A DNA stretch of 53,881 nucleotides, from NCBI GenBank assembly GCA_029559475.1, contig JAKQBN010000062.1, forward strand, positions 1 through 53,881, in the 5' to 3' direction. The number at the start of each line of letters is the position of its first letter. The stretch's first letter is position 1. This document shows, piece by piece, positions 13,861 to 20,342 of this stretch. A model generated the notes under the pieces. It worked only from the letters and a program-made list of their open reading frames with translations, was not told the origin of the DNA and made no database searches. This DNA is from a bacterium (GTDB lineage Bacteria > UBA4055). Made by a program: the position numbers and the translations under genes.

Positions 13861-14931
13861 ATGAATAAAATAATTTATTTTCTGTTGACATGTATTTTTT
13901 TAATAAGCTGCTCAAATCCGGAACCTGTTAAAAACCAGCAGGATCAAGATCAGACTATCCAGTCTGTAAAAGCGAAGCCTGTGGATCAGCTTATTCTCGA
14001 TGAGTATCTGTCAGATATTTTGAGAAGCATTAGTGAAGAAGTTCAAAAAGACAGTACAAGAACGCTTGCGATCATAACATTTGAAGATGTATCTCCTGCC
14101 TCAAAAAAGGCAAGTATTGGAAGAACTGTTACGGAATATCTTTATGGAAGGCTTGCAGAAGATAAAAGTATAAATCTTGCCGAAAGAAGCATGATCGACA
14201 AAGTCCTTCAGGAGCTTAGCCTGAACATGACAGGGTTGATAGATGCCGAAAATGCCAAAGAAGCCGGAAAAATGATCGCGGCTGATGCAATTTTATGTGG
14301 AACGGTTACTGAAATAGGCATGTATTTCGATATCAATCTAAGAATAATCGATATCGAAGAAGGAAAGATACTCAGTTCCGCTGTTGCTGAAGTTAAAAAA
14401 GATGTATTTATTGAAGAATCTACGATCTCGGGAACTGACGCCGGCTCGATCCAGGCGGGCCTGAACGCACTTCAGGTAGCTGTTGATCTTTACGGGAATA
14501 TGAATATTAAAGACTTTACTATAACTTATCCGGGGAATCTTGAAGACCTTGTGCCGGATTATATAGACAGGATACCTGATCCGGTAAGAGGATCATGGAT
14601 ATTCGACAAATCGACAGGAAAAGTCAGCCATTCCGAATTTCCTGATATGAATCCTGTTAATCCGCGCATAAATAATCAGACTATCCTTAATAGAGTAGAG
14701 AAGCAGAAGATAATCTCTGAAATGCAGTCTATAAAAATGTCATTTCTAAACGAATGGATCGAAATGGGGGATTTTCCTCAGGATATGGGAAGAGTGATCA
14801 AGAACGGGCTTCGGGACAGTAAACCGGGTGAATGGATCTGGGATCCTAATGATTTTTCGGTCAGACATTCAAAGTACTCTTTGCCTAAGATGCATCTAAG
14901 AAAAGACGGCAGCACGGAATTGGTTGAATGA
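13861..14931 (+). CDS. CsgG/FlgO-type lipoprotein with two pseudopilin-like C-terminal repeats
   Basis: Lipoprotein signal with lipobox LISC (Cys17). Residues about 55-180 resemble the CsgG/FlgO fold: LAIITFEDVSP, then a helix, NLAERSMIDKVLQELSLNMTGL, AKEAGKMIAADAILCGTVTEIG and a strand INLRIIDIEEGKIL. Such proteins sit in the outer membrane or periplasm. The C-terminal half has two related segments, around residues 219-262 (YPGNLEDLVPDYIDRIPDP, Trp246 in WIFDKSTGKVSHS) and 298-340 (Trp325 in WIWDPNDFSVRHS). Both recall the C-terminal lobe of type II pseudopilins (GspG). The combination is unusual; a role in secretion or envelope assembly is inference. It lies 20 bp after the CoA-disulfide reductase gene and could be in the same transcript. 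Confidence 0.7.
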   Translation: MNKIIYFLLTCIFLISCSNPEPVKNQQDQDQTIQSVKAKPVDQLILDEYLSDILRSISEEVQKDSTRTLAIITFEDVSPASKKASIGRTVTEYLYGRLAEDKSINLAERSMIDKVLQELSLNMTGLIDAENAKEAGKMIAADAILCGTVTEIGMYFDINLRIIDIEEGKILSSAVAEVKKDVFIEESTISGTDAGSIQAGLNALQVAVDLYGNMNIKDFTITYPGNLEDLVPDYIDRIPDPVRGSWIFDKSTGKVSHSEFPDMNPVNPRINNQTILNRVEKQKIISEMQSIKMSFLNEWIEMGDFPQDMGRVIKNGLRDSKPGEWIWDPNDFSVRHSKYSLPKMHLRKDGSTELVE

Positions 14932-14934
14932 AAA

Positions 14935-14956
14935 AAGCCCCGAAATTTCGGGGCTT
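14935..14956. terminator. bidirectional terminator between the CsgG-like gene and hcp
   Basis: Perfect 22-bp palindrome (AAGCCCCGAAA / TTTCGGGGCTT) flanked by an A run on the left and a T run on the right, located between two convergent stop codons. Confidence 0.85.
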
Positions 14957-14963
14957 AATTTTT

Positions 14964-16637
14964 TTACCTGCCGGCCATCATGGCCTCGACATCGGCTTTA
15001 ACTTCACCGATGGGCTTGATGTTGAAATTCTCAACAAGAACTTTCACAACATTAGGGGAGAGGAAGGCTGGAAGAGTAGGTCCGAGCCTGATACCTTTTA
15101 CTCCGAGGAATAACAAAGCGAGAAGAACGGTTACTGCTTTCTGCTCATACCATGCGATATCGAATGAAATCGGCAGTTCGTTGATGTCTTTAACTCCGAA
15201 AATCTCTTTGAGTTTGAGCGCTATTACTGCGAGCGAGTATGAATCGTTGCACTGTCCCGCGTCGAGAACTCTCGGAATTCCTCCGATATCTCCGAGCTGA
15301 AGCTTATTATACCTGTATTTCGCGCATCCTGCTGTGAGAATAATAGTGTCTTTTGGAAGTTCTTCAGCGACCTGAGTAAAATAATTCCTTTCTTTGTGTC
15401 TGCCGTCGCATCCGCCCATAACTACGAATCTTTTAATCGCGCCTGATTTAACAGCTTCGACAACTTTATCGGCAAGCGCGAAAACTTGAGCATGCGCGAA
15501 TCCGCCTACTATCTTCCCGGTCTCGATCTCAGTCGGAGAAGGCAGGGTCTTTGCCAATCTGATCACTTCCGAAAAATCTTTAGGCATACCCGGCTGAGGA
15601 TCCGGTATATGCTTAACGCCGTCAAAGCCGACCACGTTGGTAGTAAAAACTCTGTTTTTATATGATTCTTTCGGCGGGACAAGGCAGTTCGTCGTCAGGA
15701 TGATCGCTCCGTTGAACGATTCGAATTCGACATCCTGTTTCCACCATGCATTACCGTAATTTCCAACGAAGTGATTATATTTCTTAAATGCGGGATAATA
15801 GTTAGCAGGAAGCATTTCGCTGTGAGTATAAACATCAACTCCCGTTCCTTCGGTCTGTTTAAGAAGCTGTTCCATATCTTTCAGATCGTGACCGGATATT
15901 AAAATCGCAGGATTATTTCTCACGCCGATATTTACTTCAGTAATTTCGGGATTACCGTATGCGGTCGTATTGGCTTCATCCAATGCAGCCATTGCATCAA
16001 CCGAGTATTTTCCGGTTTCCATAACAAGCGCGATAAGATCATTCACGCTCAAAGAATCATCGATCGTTGCAAGAAGAGCTTTCTCCATGAACATCACGAT
16101 CTCTTTCACTTCCTTACCCAGACGCAAAGCGTGATCTGCGTAGGCGGCCATTCCTTTGACGCCGAGAGTGATGAGTTCTCTCAATGAACGGATATCTTCA
16201 TCTGCAGTTCTGAGCACGCCGACTGAAAGCGCTTTTGCTTCCATTTCCGCTTCAGTCGATACTGTAAAAGTTGCGGCGTCATGAGTATCAAATTTTCCCG
16301 CAGGCATATTCATCTCTGCCGTCTTCTGTTTACCCATCTCTCTCATTTCGATCGTTTCTTTTATTGCTTTTACAAAGTAAGCTCTGTCGAAATTAGCGTT
16401 CGTGATAGTCGAGAAAACCTTTTCAAGTATAAATCTGTCCATTTCGTTGCAGACATCAGCGTAGCATTTTCTCACTTCGAGAGGAGCTTTAGACCTGAAT
16501 ATCATCATTCCCTTCAATGAATAAAGCAGAAGATCCTGCAGATTCGCTACATCGGCGGTCTTTCCGCACGCTCCTTTAGCATAAGCGCAGCCTTTATTTC
16601 CTATTGCTTCCTGGCATTGATAGCAAAACATTCCCAT
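14964..16637 (-). CDS. hcp: hydroxylamine reductase / hybrid cluster protein
   Basis: A cytoplasmic iron-sulfur protein that reduces hydroxylamine and acts on nitric oxide or S-nitrosylation in anaerobes. The N-terminal cluster ligands are visible in [21 protein letters not shown] (Cys5, Cys8, Cys17, Cys24). Hybrid-cluster regions are recognisable further on: [65 protein letters not shown] and [16 protein letters not shown]. The 557-residue length is normal. The start ATG follows AAGGAG. It is the last gene of a TetR-led operon with two cupins and a ferredoxin-like protein, which fits a nitrosative-stress response. Confidence 0.93.
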   Translation of the reverse strand: MGMFCYQCQEAIGNKGCAYAKGACGKTADVANLQDLLLYSLKGMMIFRSKAPLEVRKCYADVCNEMDRFILEKVFSTITNANFDRAYFVKAIKETIEMREMGKQKTAEMNMPAGKFDTHDAATFTVSTEAEMEAKALSVGVLRTADEDIRSLRELITLGVKGMAAYADHALRLGKEVKEIVMFMEKALLATIDDSLSVNDLIALVMETGKYSVDAMAALDEANTTAYGNPEITEVNIGVRNNPAILISGHDLKDMEQLLKQTEGTGVDVYTHSEMLPANYYPAFKKYNHFVGNYGNAWWKQDVEFESFNGAIILTTNCLVPPKESYKNRVFTTNVVGFDGVKHIPDPQPGMPKDFSEVIRLAKTLPSPTEIETGKIVGGFAHAQVFALADKVVEAVKSGAIKRFVVMGGCDGRHKERNYFTQVAEELPKDTIILTAGCAKYRYNKLQLGDIGGIPRVLDAGQCNDSYSLAVIALKLKEIFGVKDINELPISFDIAWYEQKAVTVLLALLFLGVKGIRLGPTLPAFLSPNVVKVLVENFNIKPIGEVKADVEAMMAGR

Positions 16638-16649
16638 TTGATTCTCCTT

Positions 16650-16967
16650 TTATTTATAATTTTTCGGGTTCGGTGATTTAACGACAAAGAACTCAAGTAT
16701 TTCATCGTCTTTATTCTCGACTGTCATTCTCACACCGAAGGGTACATTGACGAAGCCTTTTCCGTATTTGTGTGTTTCCTGCTCGCCGAGTTTTAAGGTC
16801 ATTGTACCTCTGACGATGATGAAATAAACATTCGAATTCGAGTCATGGATAGGAAGAGCCGTGTCTTTCGGCAGCACCATGTGATTTAAATTGATGTTCT
16901 CGTCGTCGATTATTCTTTCGATAGTCTTTTCATCCGTGATCGTATAGTCATATTTTTTTTCAAGCAT
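16650..16967 (-). CDS. cupin-domain protein
   Basis: 105 residues forming a single small cupin barrel: LPIHDSNSNVYFIIVRGTMTLKLGE is cupin motif 1 in reduced form, and FVNVPFGVRMTVENKDDEILEFFVVKSPN is motif 2. The usual two metal His and Glu of motif 1 are only partly present, so metal binding is uncertain. It sits 12 bp upstream of hcp and 12 bp downstream of a second cupin in the same operon. Its role there is unknown. Confidence 0.75.
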   Translation of the reverse strand: MLEKKYDYTITDEKTIERIIDDENINLNHMVLPKDTALPIHDSNSNVYFIIVRGTMTLKLGEQETHKYGKGFVNVPFGVRMTVENKDDEILEFFVVKSPNPKNYK

Positions 16968-16979
16968 TTTGTTGTTCCT

Positions 16980-17288
16980 TTATTTTATCATTGTTAAAAG
17001 CATTTTGAAATCACCGGCTGCATAGACAGCATGAGGTTCGTTTTTCGGCATGATTATCGTCTGACCTTCAGTGAGTTCGAATTTATCTCCTGAGATAGTT
17101 ATAAGGCAATTACCTTCTAGCACCTGTACCATAGCTTCGTACGGTGCTGAATGTTCGCTGAGTTTCTGATCTTTCGCGAATGCGAAGAGAGTTACATTTC
17201 CGGCAGGTGACATCGTAATTATCTTGCTTACGATCGATCCCTCCTGATATTTCACTTCATTTTTGAAGTCTAATATTTTTCTAATCAT
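16980..17288 (-). CDS. cupin-domain protein
   Basis: 102 residues. The ATG at 17288 (MIRKIL) follows GGAG; a longer frame starting at 17318 has no such site. The cupin core is clear: NVTLFAFAKDQKLSEHSAPYEAMVQVLEGNCLITISGDK (motif 1 with His and Glu), then EGQTIIMPKNEPHAVYAAGDFKMLLTMIK (motif 2 with His). It resembles the small stand-alone cupins often placed next to hcp or ferredoxin genes in anaerobes. Ligand unknown. Confidence 0.8.
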   Translation of the reverse strand: MIRKILDFKNEVKYQEGSIVSKIITMSPAGNVTLFAFAKDQKLSEHSAPYEAMVQVLEGNCLITISGDKFELTEGQTIIMPKNEPHAVYAAGDFKMLLTMIK

Positions 17289-17320
17289 TTTATTTCTCCA
17301 GTTAGTAATATAACGCAATT

Positions 17321-18145
17321 TTATTGAATTTCGCCGTCTATTCCGATGACGGTCAGTTTTATCATTTTGCTCACGCCTGCCATTTCAAGCGCTTTTTGAA
17401 CAATTATCTCGATCCCTCCGCAGCACGGAACTTCCATTCTGACCACCGTGACAGATTTGATGTTTTTGTTCTGAAAGATATTCGATAATTTTGCGATATA
17501 TCTTTCAATCCCCTGATCCAGTTTAGGACATAGCATGACAACCCTTCTTCCTTTAACATATTTTTCATGAAAATTTGCGAATGCGAAGGGTACGCAGTCT
17601 GCGCAGATGAGAAGATCTGCATTGTCAAAGCTAGGATCATTCGGGTTTACCAGATGCATCTGAACAGGCCAGTCCCGCAGTTCCGATCTTAATGTCCCGA
17701 AATTTGTCTGAGAATGCGTTTCATTTCTTTCGATCGTTTTTGAATTTGATCCGGGGCAGTGACCTGTAGCGCATGAACCGGCCTTTTCTCTGAATTCAGG
17801 TATTTCTATTCCTTTCGCGGTAAGTATCTGAATAGCCTGATTCACATATTTGTCGAGACCGTGATCGTTCAAATGTTTAAGATGAGCTTTTATCGTGTTC
17901 GTTCCGGCTTTTATGATGTTTTCCATTACCAATGCTTCATCGTACTCCTCAGCCTCTCTCTCCTCTGTAGATATTGCTCCCTGCGGGCAGTTTCCGATAC
18001 ACGCACCGAGTCCGTCGCAGAATAAATCAGATATTAACCTGGCCTTACCGTCTATCAGCTGCAAAGCTCCTTCTGGACAGTCAGGGATACAATTCCCGCA
18101 TCCATCACATTTATCTGCATCAATTTTAATTATCTGTCTTTTCAT
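17321..18145 (-). CDS. ferredoxin-like protein with two 4Fe-4S clusters and a Cys-containing C-terminal domain
   Basis: 274 residues. The N-terminus has two [4Fe-4S] motifs, CDGCGNCIPDCP (about 14-25) and CDGLGACIGNCP (about 43-54). The rest has more Cys: CATGHCPG, CADCVPFAF, MLCPKLD and VPCCGG. Proteins of this layout accompany hcp in anaerobes and may feed electrons to it. The additional Cys groups could bind a metal or another cluster. It lies between the TetR gene (4 bp after it) and the cupins, all in one operon. Electron donation to Hcp is inferred from context. Confidence 0.82.
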   Translation of the reverse strand: MKRQIIKIDADKCDGCGNCIPDCPEGALQLIDGKARLISDLFCDGLGACIGNCPQGAISTEEREAEEYDEALVMENIIKAGTNTIKAHLKHLNDHGLDKYVNQAIQILTAKGIEIPEFREKAGSCATGHCPGSNSKTIERNETHSQTNFGTLRSELRDWPVQMHLVNPNDPSFDNADLLICADCVPFAFANFHEKYVKGRRVVMLCPKLDQGIERYIAKLSNIFQNKNIKSVTVVRMEVPCCGGIEIIVQKALEMAGVSKMIKLTVIGIDGEIQ

Positions 18146-18149
18146 TATA

Positions 18150-18719
18150 TTACCTCGTTTTAATTAAATTATTAATGTTATTCCAGAGTATCTTTCCTTC
18201 TTTTTTCAGGTCAAATTCGTAATTGTTGAAGCACCATTGAATAACTAGCAGCCTCATTGACCCGATTATCATCCTGAAAAGCGATATAGTCTCAATTGAG
18301 TTCGAAATATCATTATCTGATTTTGCCTCATCAATCAGCAGTTCAAGTTCTTTTCTGTGTCCGTGAATAATCAGCCTCATCCTCTTGGAAAGTTCTTTAT
18401 CATTAATGAATATGGCTTCAGAGAACATTACTTTTGTCAGTTCAGGGTTTTTGATGAATTTGTCATACCTTTCCATAAGAAACGACTCAATACCTTTCAG
18501 ACCGGATCCTGTTTTTGCCGTTCTAGAGAACTCCTCAAAAAGATCGAGTATCGCGATCATTATCGAATGCTTACTTTCATAATGGCGATATAAAGCAGCT
18601 TCCGTCACACCAATCGCTTTAGACAGGTTTTTTATCGTGAGGTTCTGAATTCCGTCGTTGGCTATGATCTTAATTGCTTTTTCAATTATCTCTTTTTGTC
18701 TTTCTGTCAGTTCGGCCAT
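18150..18719 (-). CDS. TetR-family transcriptional regulator of the hcp operon
   Basis: 189 residues. The N-terminal helix-turn-helix is typical of TetR: IIEKAIKIIANDGIQNLTIKNLSKAIGVTEAALYRHYESKHSIMIAIL (about 10-57). The C-terminal part is a variable ligand-binding domain. It is the first gene of the operon and its own promoter carries a TetR-like palindrome at 18740-18753 just downstream of the -10 box, so autorepression is likely. The inducer is unknown. Confidence 0.88.
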   Translation of the reverse strand: MAELTERQKEIIEKAIKIIANDGIQNLTIKNLSKAIGVTEAALYRHYESKHSIMIAILDLFEEFSRTAKTGSGLKGIESFLMERYDKFIKNPELTKVMFSEAIFINDKELSKRMRLIIHGHRKELELLIDEAKSDNDISNSIETISLFRMIIGSMRLLVIQWCFNNYEFDLKKEGKILWNNINNLIKTR

Positions 18720-18739
18720 TTCCCGCCTCTTTTTATGTA

Positions 18740-18753
18740 AGTAAGCATTTACT
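18740..18753. promoter_or_regulatory. TetR-type operator
   Basis: Perfect palindrome AGTAA-GCAT-TTACT, located right after the -10 box of the tetR-hcp promoter. It matches the general shape of TetR-family sites. A related shorter dyad, AGTA-CT-TACT, lies further upstream near 18848-18857 and could be a second site. Confidence 0.6.
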
Positions 18754-18758
18754 AACCA

Positions 18759-18787
18759 AATTTACACATAAAAAATGCAGATGTCAA
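18759..18787 (-). promoter_or_regulatory. sigma-70 promoter of the tetR-hcp operon
   Basis: On the minus strand a consensus TTGACA (18787-18782) and TAAATT (18764-18759) are separated by 17 bp. The operator palindrome overlaps the predicted start region. The remaining 18720-18946 intergenic DNA is A+T rich and holds this promoter, its operator and the promoter of the next gene. Confidence 0.65.
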
Positions 18788-18946
18788 GAAAAAAGATTGA
18801 AGATCTTTGAATGTTTTTTGACTTTCTCCGGAAAGTATGAAAAATTAGTACTTACTGGAGAAAACGGTAATTTTGTTTGTGCGTTACTTATAAATATAGA
18901 CATTTAAAACAAACTTGCCGAATTAACATAAAATCGGAAAATATAC

Positions 18947-18975
18947 TTGCCAAATTTACATAAATTTGTTAATTT
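18947..18975 (+). promoter_or_regulatory. sigma-70 promoter of the AAA ATPase gene
   Basis: TTGCCA (18947-18952) and TAATTT (18970-18975), 17-bp spacer, 19 nt before the ATG at 18995. A weaker related copy (TTGCCG followed by an A+T block) lies about 33 bp upstream. Confidence 0.5.
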
Positions 18976-18994
18976 TATGATAAAGGAGGCAATT

Positions 18995-20125
18995 ATGCAT
19001 TTCATCAGATATTATGAAAAAGACTTCGATAAGTATTTAAAAAATGGTAAAGTAACCGTCATTTATGGTCCACGCAGAGTCGGTAAAACTACTCTGATAG
19101 AGAAATATCTCGAAAGCTATTCAGGAAAATATTATTTTGGAACAGGAGAGGATAGCGATCTAAAGCAAATATTCCGGTCTCAGAGCGTGAATACAATGAA
19201 GAATTTCTTTGGAGGATATGATCAGGTTGTAATAGATGAAGCTCAGATGATACCGGATGTCGGGATGGGATTAAAGCTCCTCGTTGATCAAATAAAAGAT
19301 ATTAAGGTCATAGCAAGCGGTTCCTCTTCCTTTGACCTTTCCAATAAACTTGGCGAACCTCTTACCGGAAGAAAAATAAGCTTGAAACTATATCCTGTTT
19401 CAGCAATCGAACTCAGCGAAAACATTGGCGGGATGGCAATCTATCAAAGACTTGAAGAAATGCTGATATACGGAACTTATCCCGAAGTTCTAAATGCCGG
19501 CAATACCGATGAGAAAAAACGACTGTTGACCGAGTTAAGAGATTCCTATCTTTATAAGGATATCATGCAGCTGGAAAATATCAGAAATTCATCCAAGATC
19601 ATGGATCTGCTTGTCCTTCTTTCATTTCAGATAGGCAAAGAAGTGTCTTTGAACGAGCTTAGCAACTCTCTTGATCTGGCAAAACAGACCGTCGAAAAAT
19701 ATCTTGACCTGCTTGAAAAGACCTTCGTGATAAAAAAAGTCAGAGGATTTTCCAGAAATCTGAGAAAGGAAGTTTCTAAAACTGCGAGATATTATTTTCT
19801 GGACAACGGAGTTCTCAACTCGATCGGAAATACATATAATACCTTAAAGCTTAGAAAAGATACAGGCGCTTTATGGGAAAACTATCTGTTCTCGGAAAGG
19901 CTGAAAAAGCAGCAGTATCATAATATTTACAGTAATAATTACTTTTGGCGCACCTACGATATGCAGGAAATCGATTTCGTTGAGGAAAGAGACGGAAAAC
20001 TATACGGATATGAATTCAAATTCAGTCCTAAAAATATTAAGGCTCCAAAAGCGTGGGCAGAGAATTATCCGGATTCAGAATTCACACAGATAAACAGAGA
20101 GAATTTTATGGATTTTGTGACTTAA
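18995..20125 (+). CDS. AAA family ATPase with DUF4143 domain
   Basis: The ATG at 18995 is preceded by a perfect AAAGGAGG (18982-18989). The 376-residue product has Walker A GPRRVGKTT at about 26-34, Walker B VVIDEAQ at about 79-85 and the sensor region VIASGSSSFDLSNK. DUF4143 follows, with a winged-helix part (VSLNELSNSLDLAKQTVEKYLDLLEKTFVIKKV) and an end resembling a restriction-nuclease-like fold (QEIDFVEERDGKLYGYEFK). This AAA_14/DUF4143 family is common in anaerobes and archaea; its role is not established, though a PD-(D/E)xK-like end suggests nucleic-acid work. It has its own promoter and no obvious partner. Confidence 0.85.
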   Translation: MHFIRYYEKDFDKYLKNGKVTVIYGPRRVGKTTLIEKYLESYSGKYYFGTGEDSDLKQIFRSQSVNTMKNFFGGYDQVVIDEAQMIPDVGMGLKLLVDQIKDIKVIASGSSSFDLSNKLGEPLTGRKISLKLYPVSAIELSENIGGMAIYQRLEEMLIYGTYPEVLNAGNTDEKKRLLTELRDSYLYKDIMQLENIRNSSKIMDLLVLLSFQIGKEVSLNELSNSLDLAKQTVEKYLDLLEKTFVIKKVRGFSRNLRKEVSKTARYYFLDNGVLNSIGNTYNTLKLRKDTGALWENYLFSERLKKQQYHNIYSNNYFWRTYDMQEIDFVEERDGKLYGYEFKFSPKNIKAPKAWAENYPDSEFTQINRENFMDFVT

Positions 20126-20150
20126 AAGATCATTCTCTCACAAATATCGC

Positions 20151-20179
20151 TTGCATAAACATTAAATCAGGTCTAACAT
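20151..20179 (+). promoter_or_regulatory. sigma-70 promoter of the MutL-like gene
   Basis: TTGCAT (20151-20156) and TAACAT (20174-20179), 17-bp spacer. The same two hexamers with the same spacing occur at 27424-27452. The leader would be about 155 nt, long for this window. Confidence 0.5.
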
Positions 20180-20317
20180 TACTTTGAAAGGTATTTACAT
20201 ATTAAACATAAAAAATAGTTTCGCAATTGTTTATCCCGAAAAATTGTGTTTTCATCTTGCTGATAGGGCCGTTTATCTTTAAATGTTCGAAAATAAACAG
20301 AATAAAGTTTAATTTGA

Positions 20318-20337
20318 TCCGGAATCAATACCGGAGG
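20318..20337 (+). promoter_or_regulatory. Shine-Dalgarno site within a small hairpin
   Basis: TCCGG (20318-20322) can pair with CCGGA (20331-20335), and the ribosome site GGAGG (20333-20337) overlaps the 3' arm. Pairing would partly hide the site. It lies 5 nt before the ATC codon proposed as start. Confidence 0.4.
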
Positions 20338-20342
20338 ATAAA

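Noticed and set aside
18674-18907. 77-codon plus-strand frame across the tetR promoter
   Set aside because: It overlaps the TetR start, its operator and promoter on the other strand.
18947-18949. TTG start for the AAA/DUF4143 ATPase
   Set aside because: These bases form the -35 box of a good promoter; an ATG with a perfect AAAGGAGG follows at 18995.
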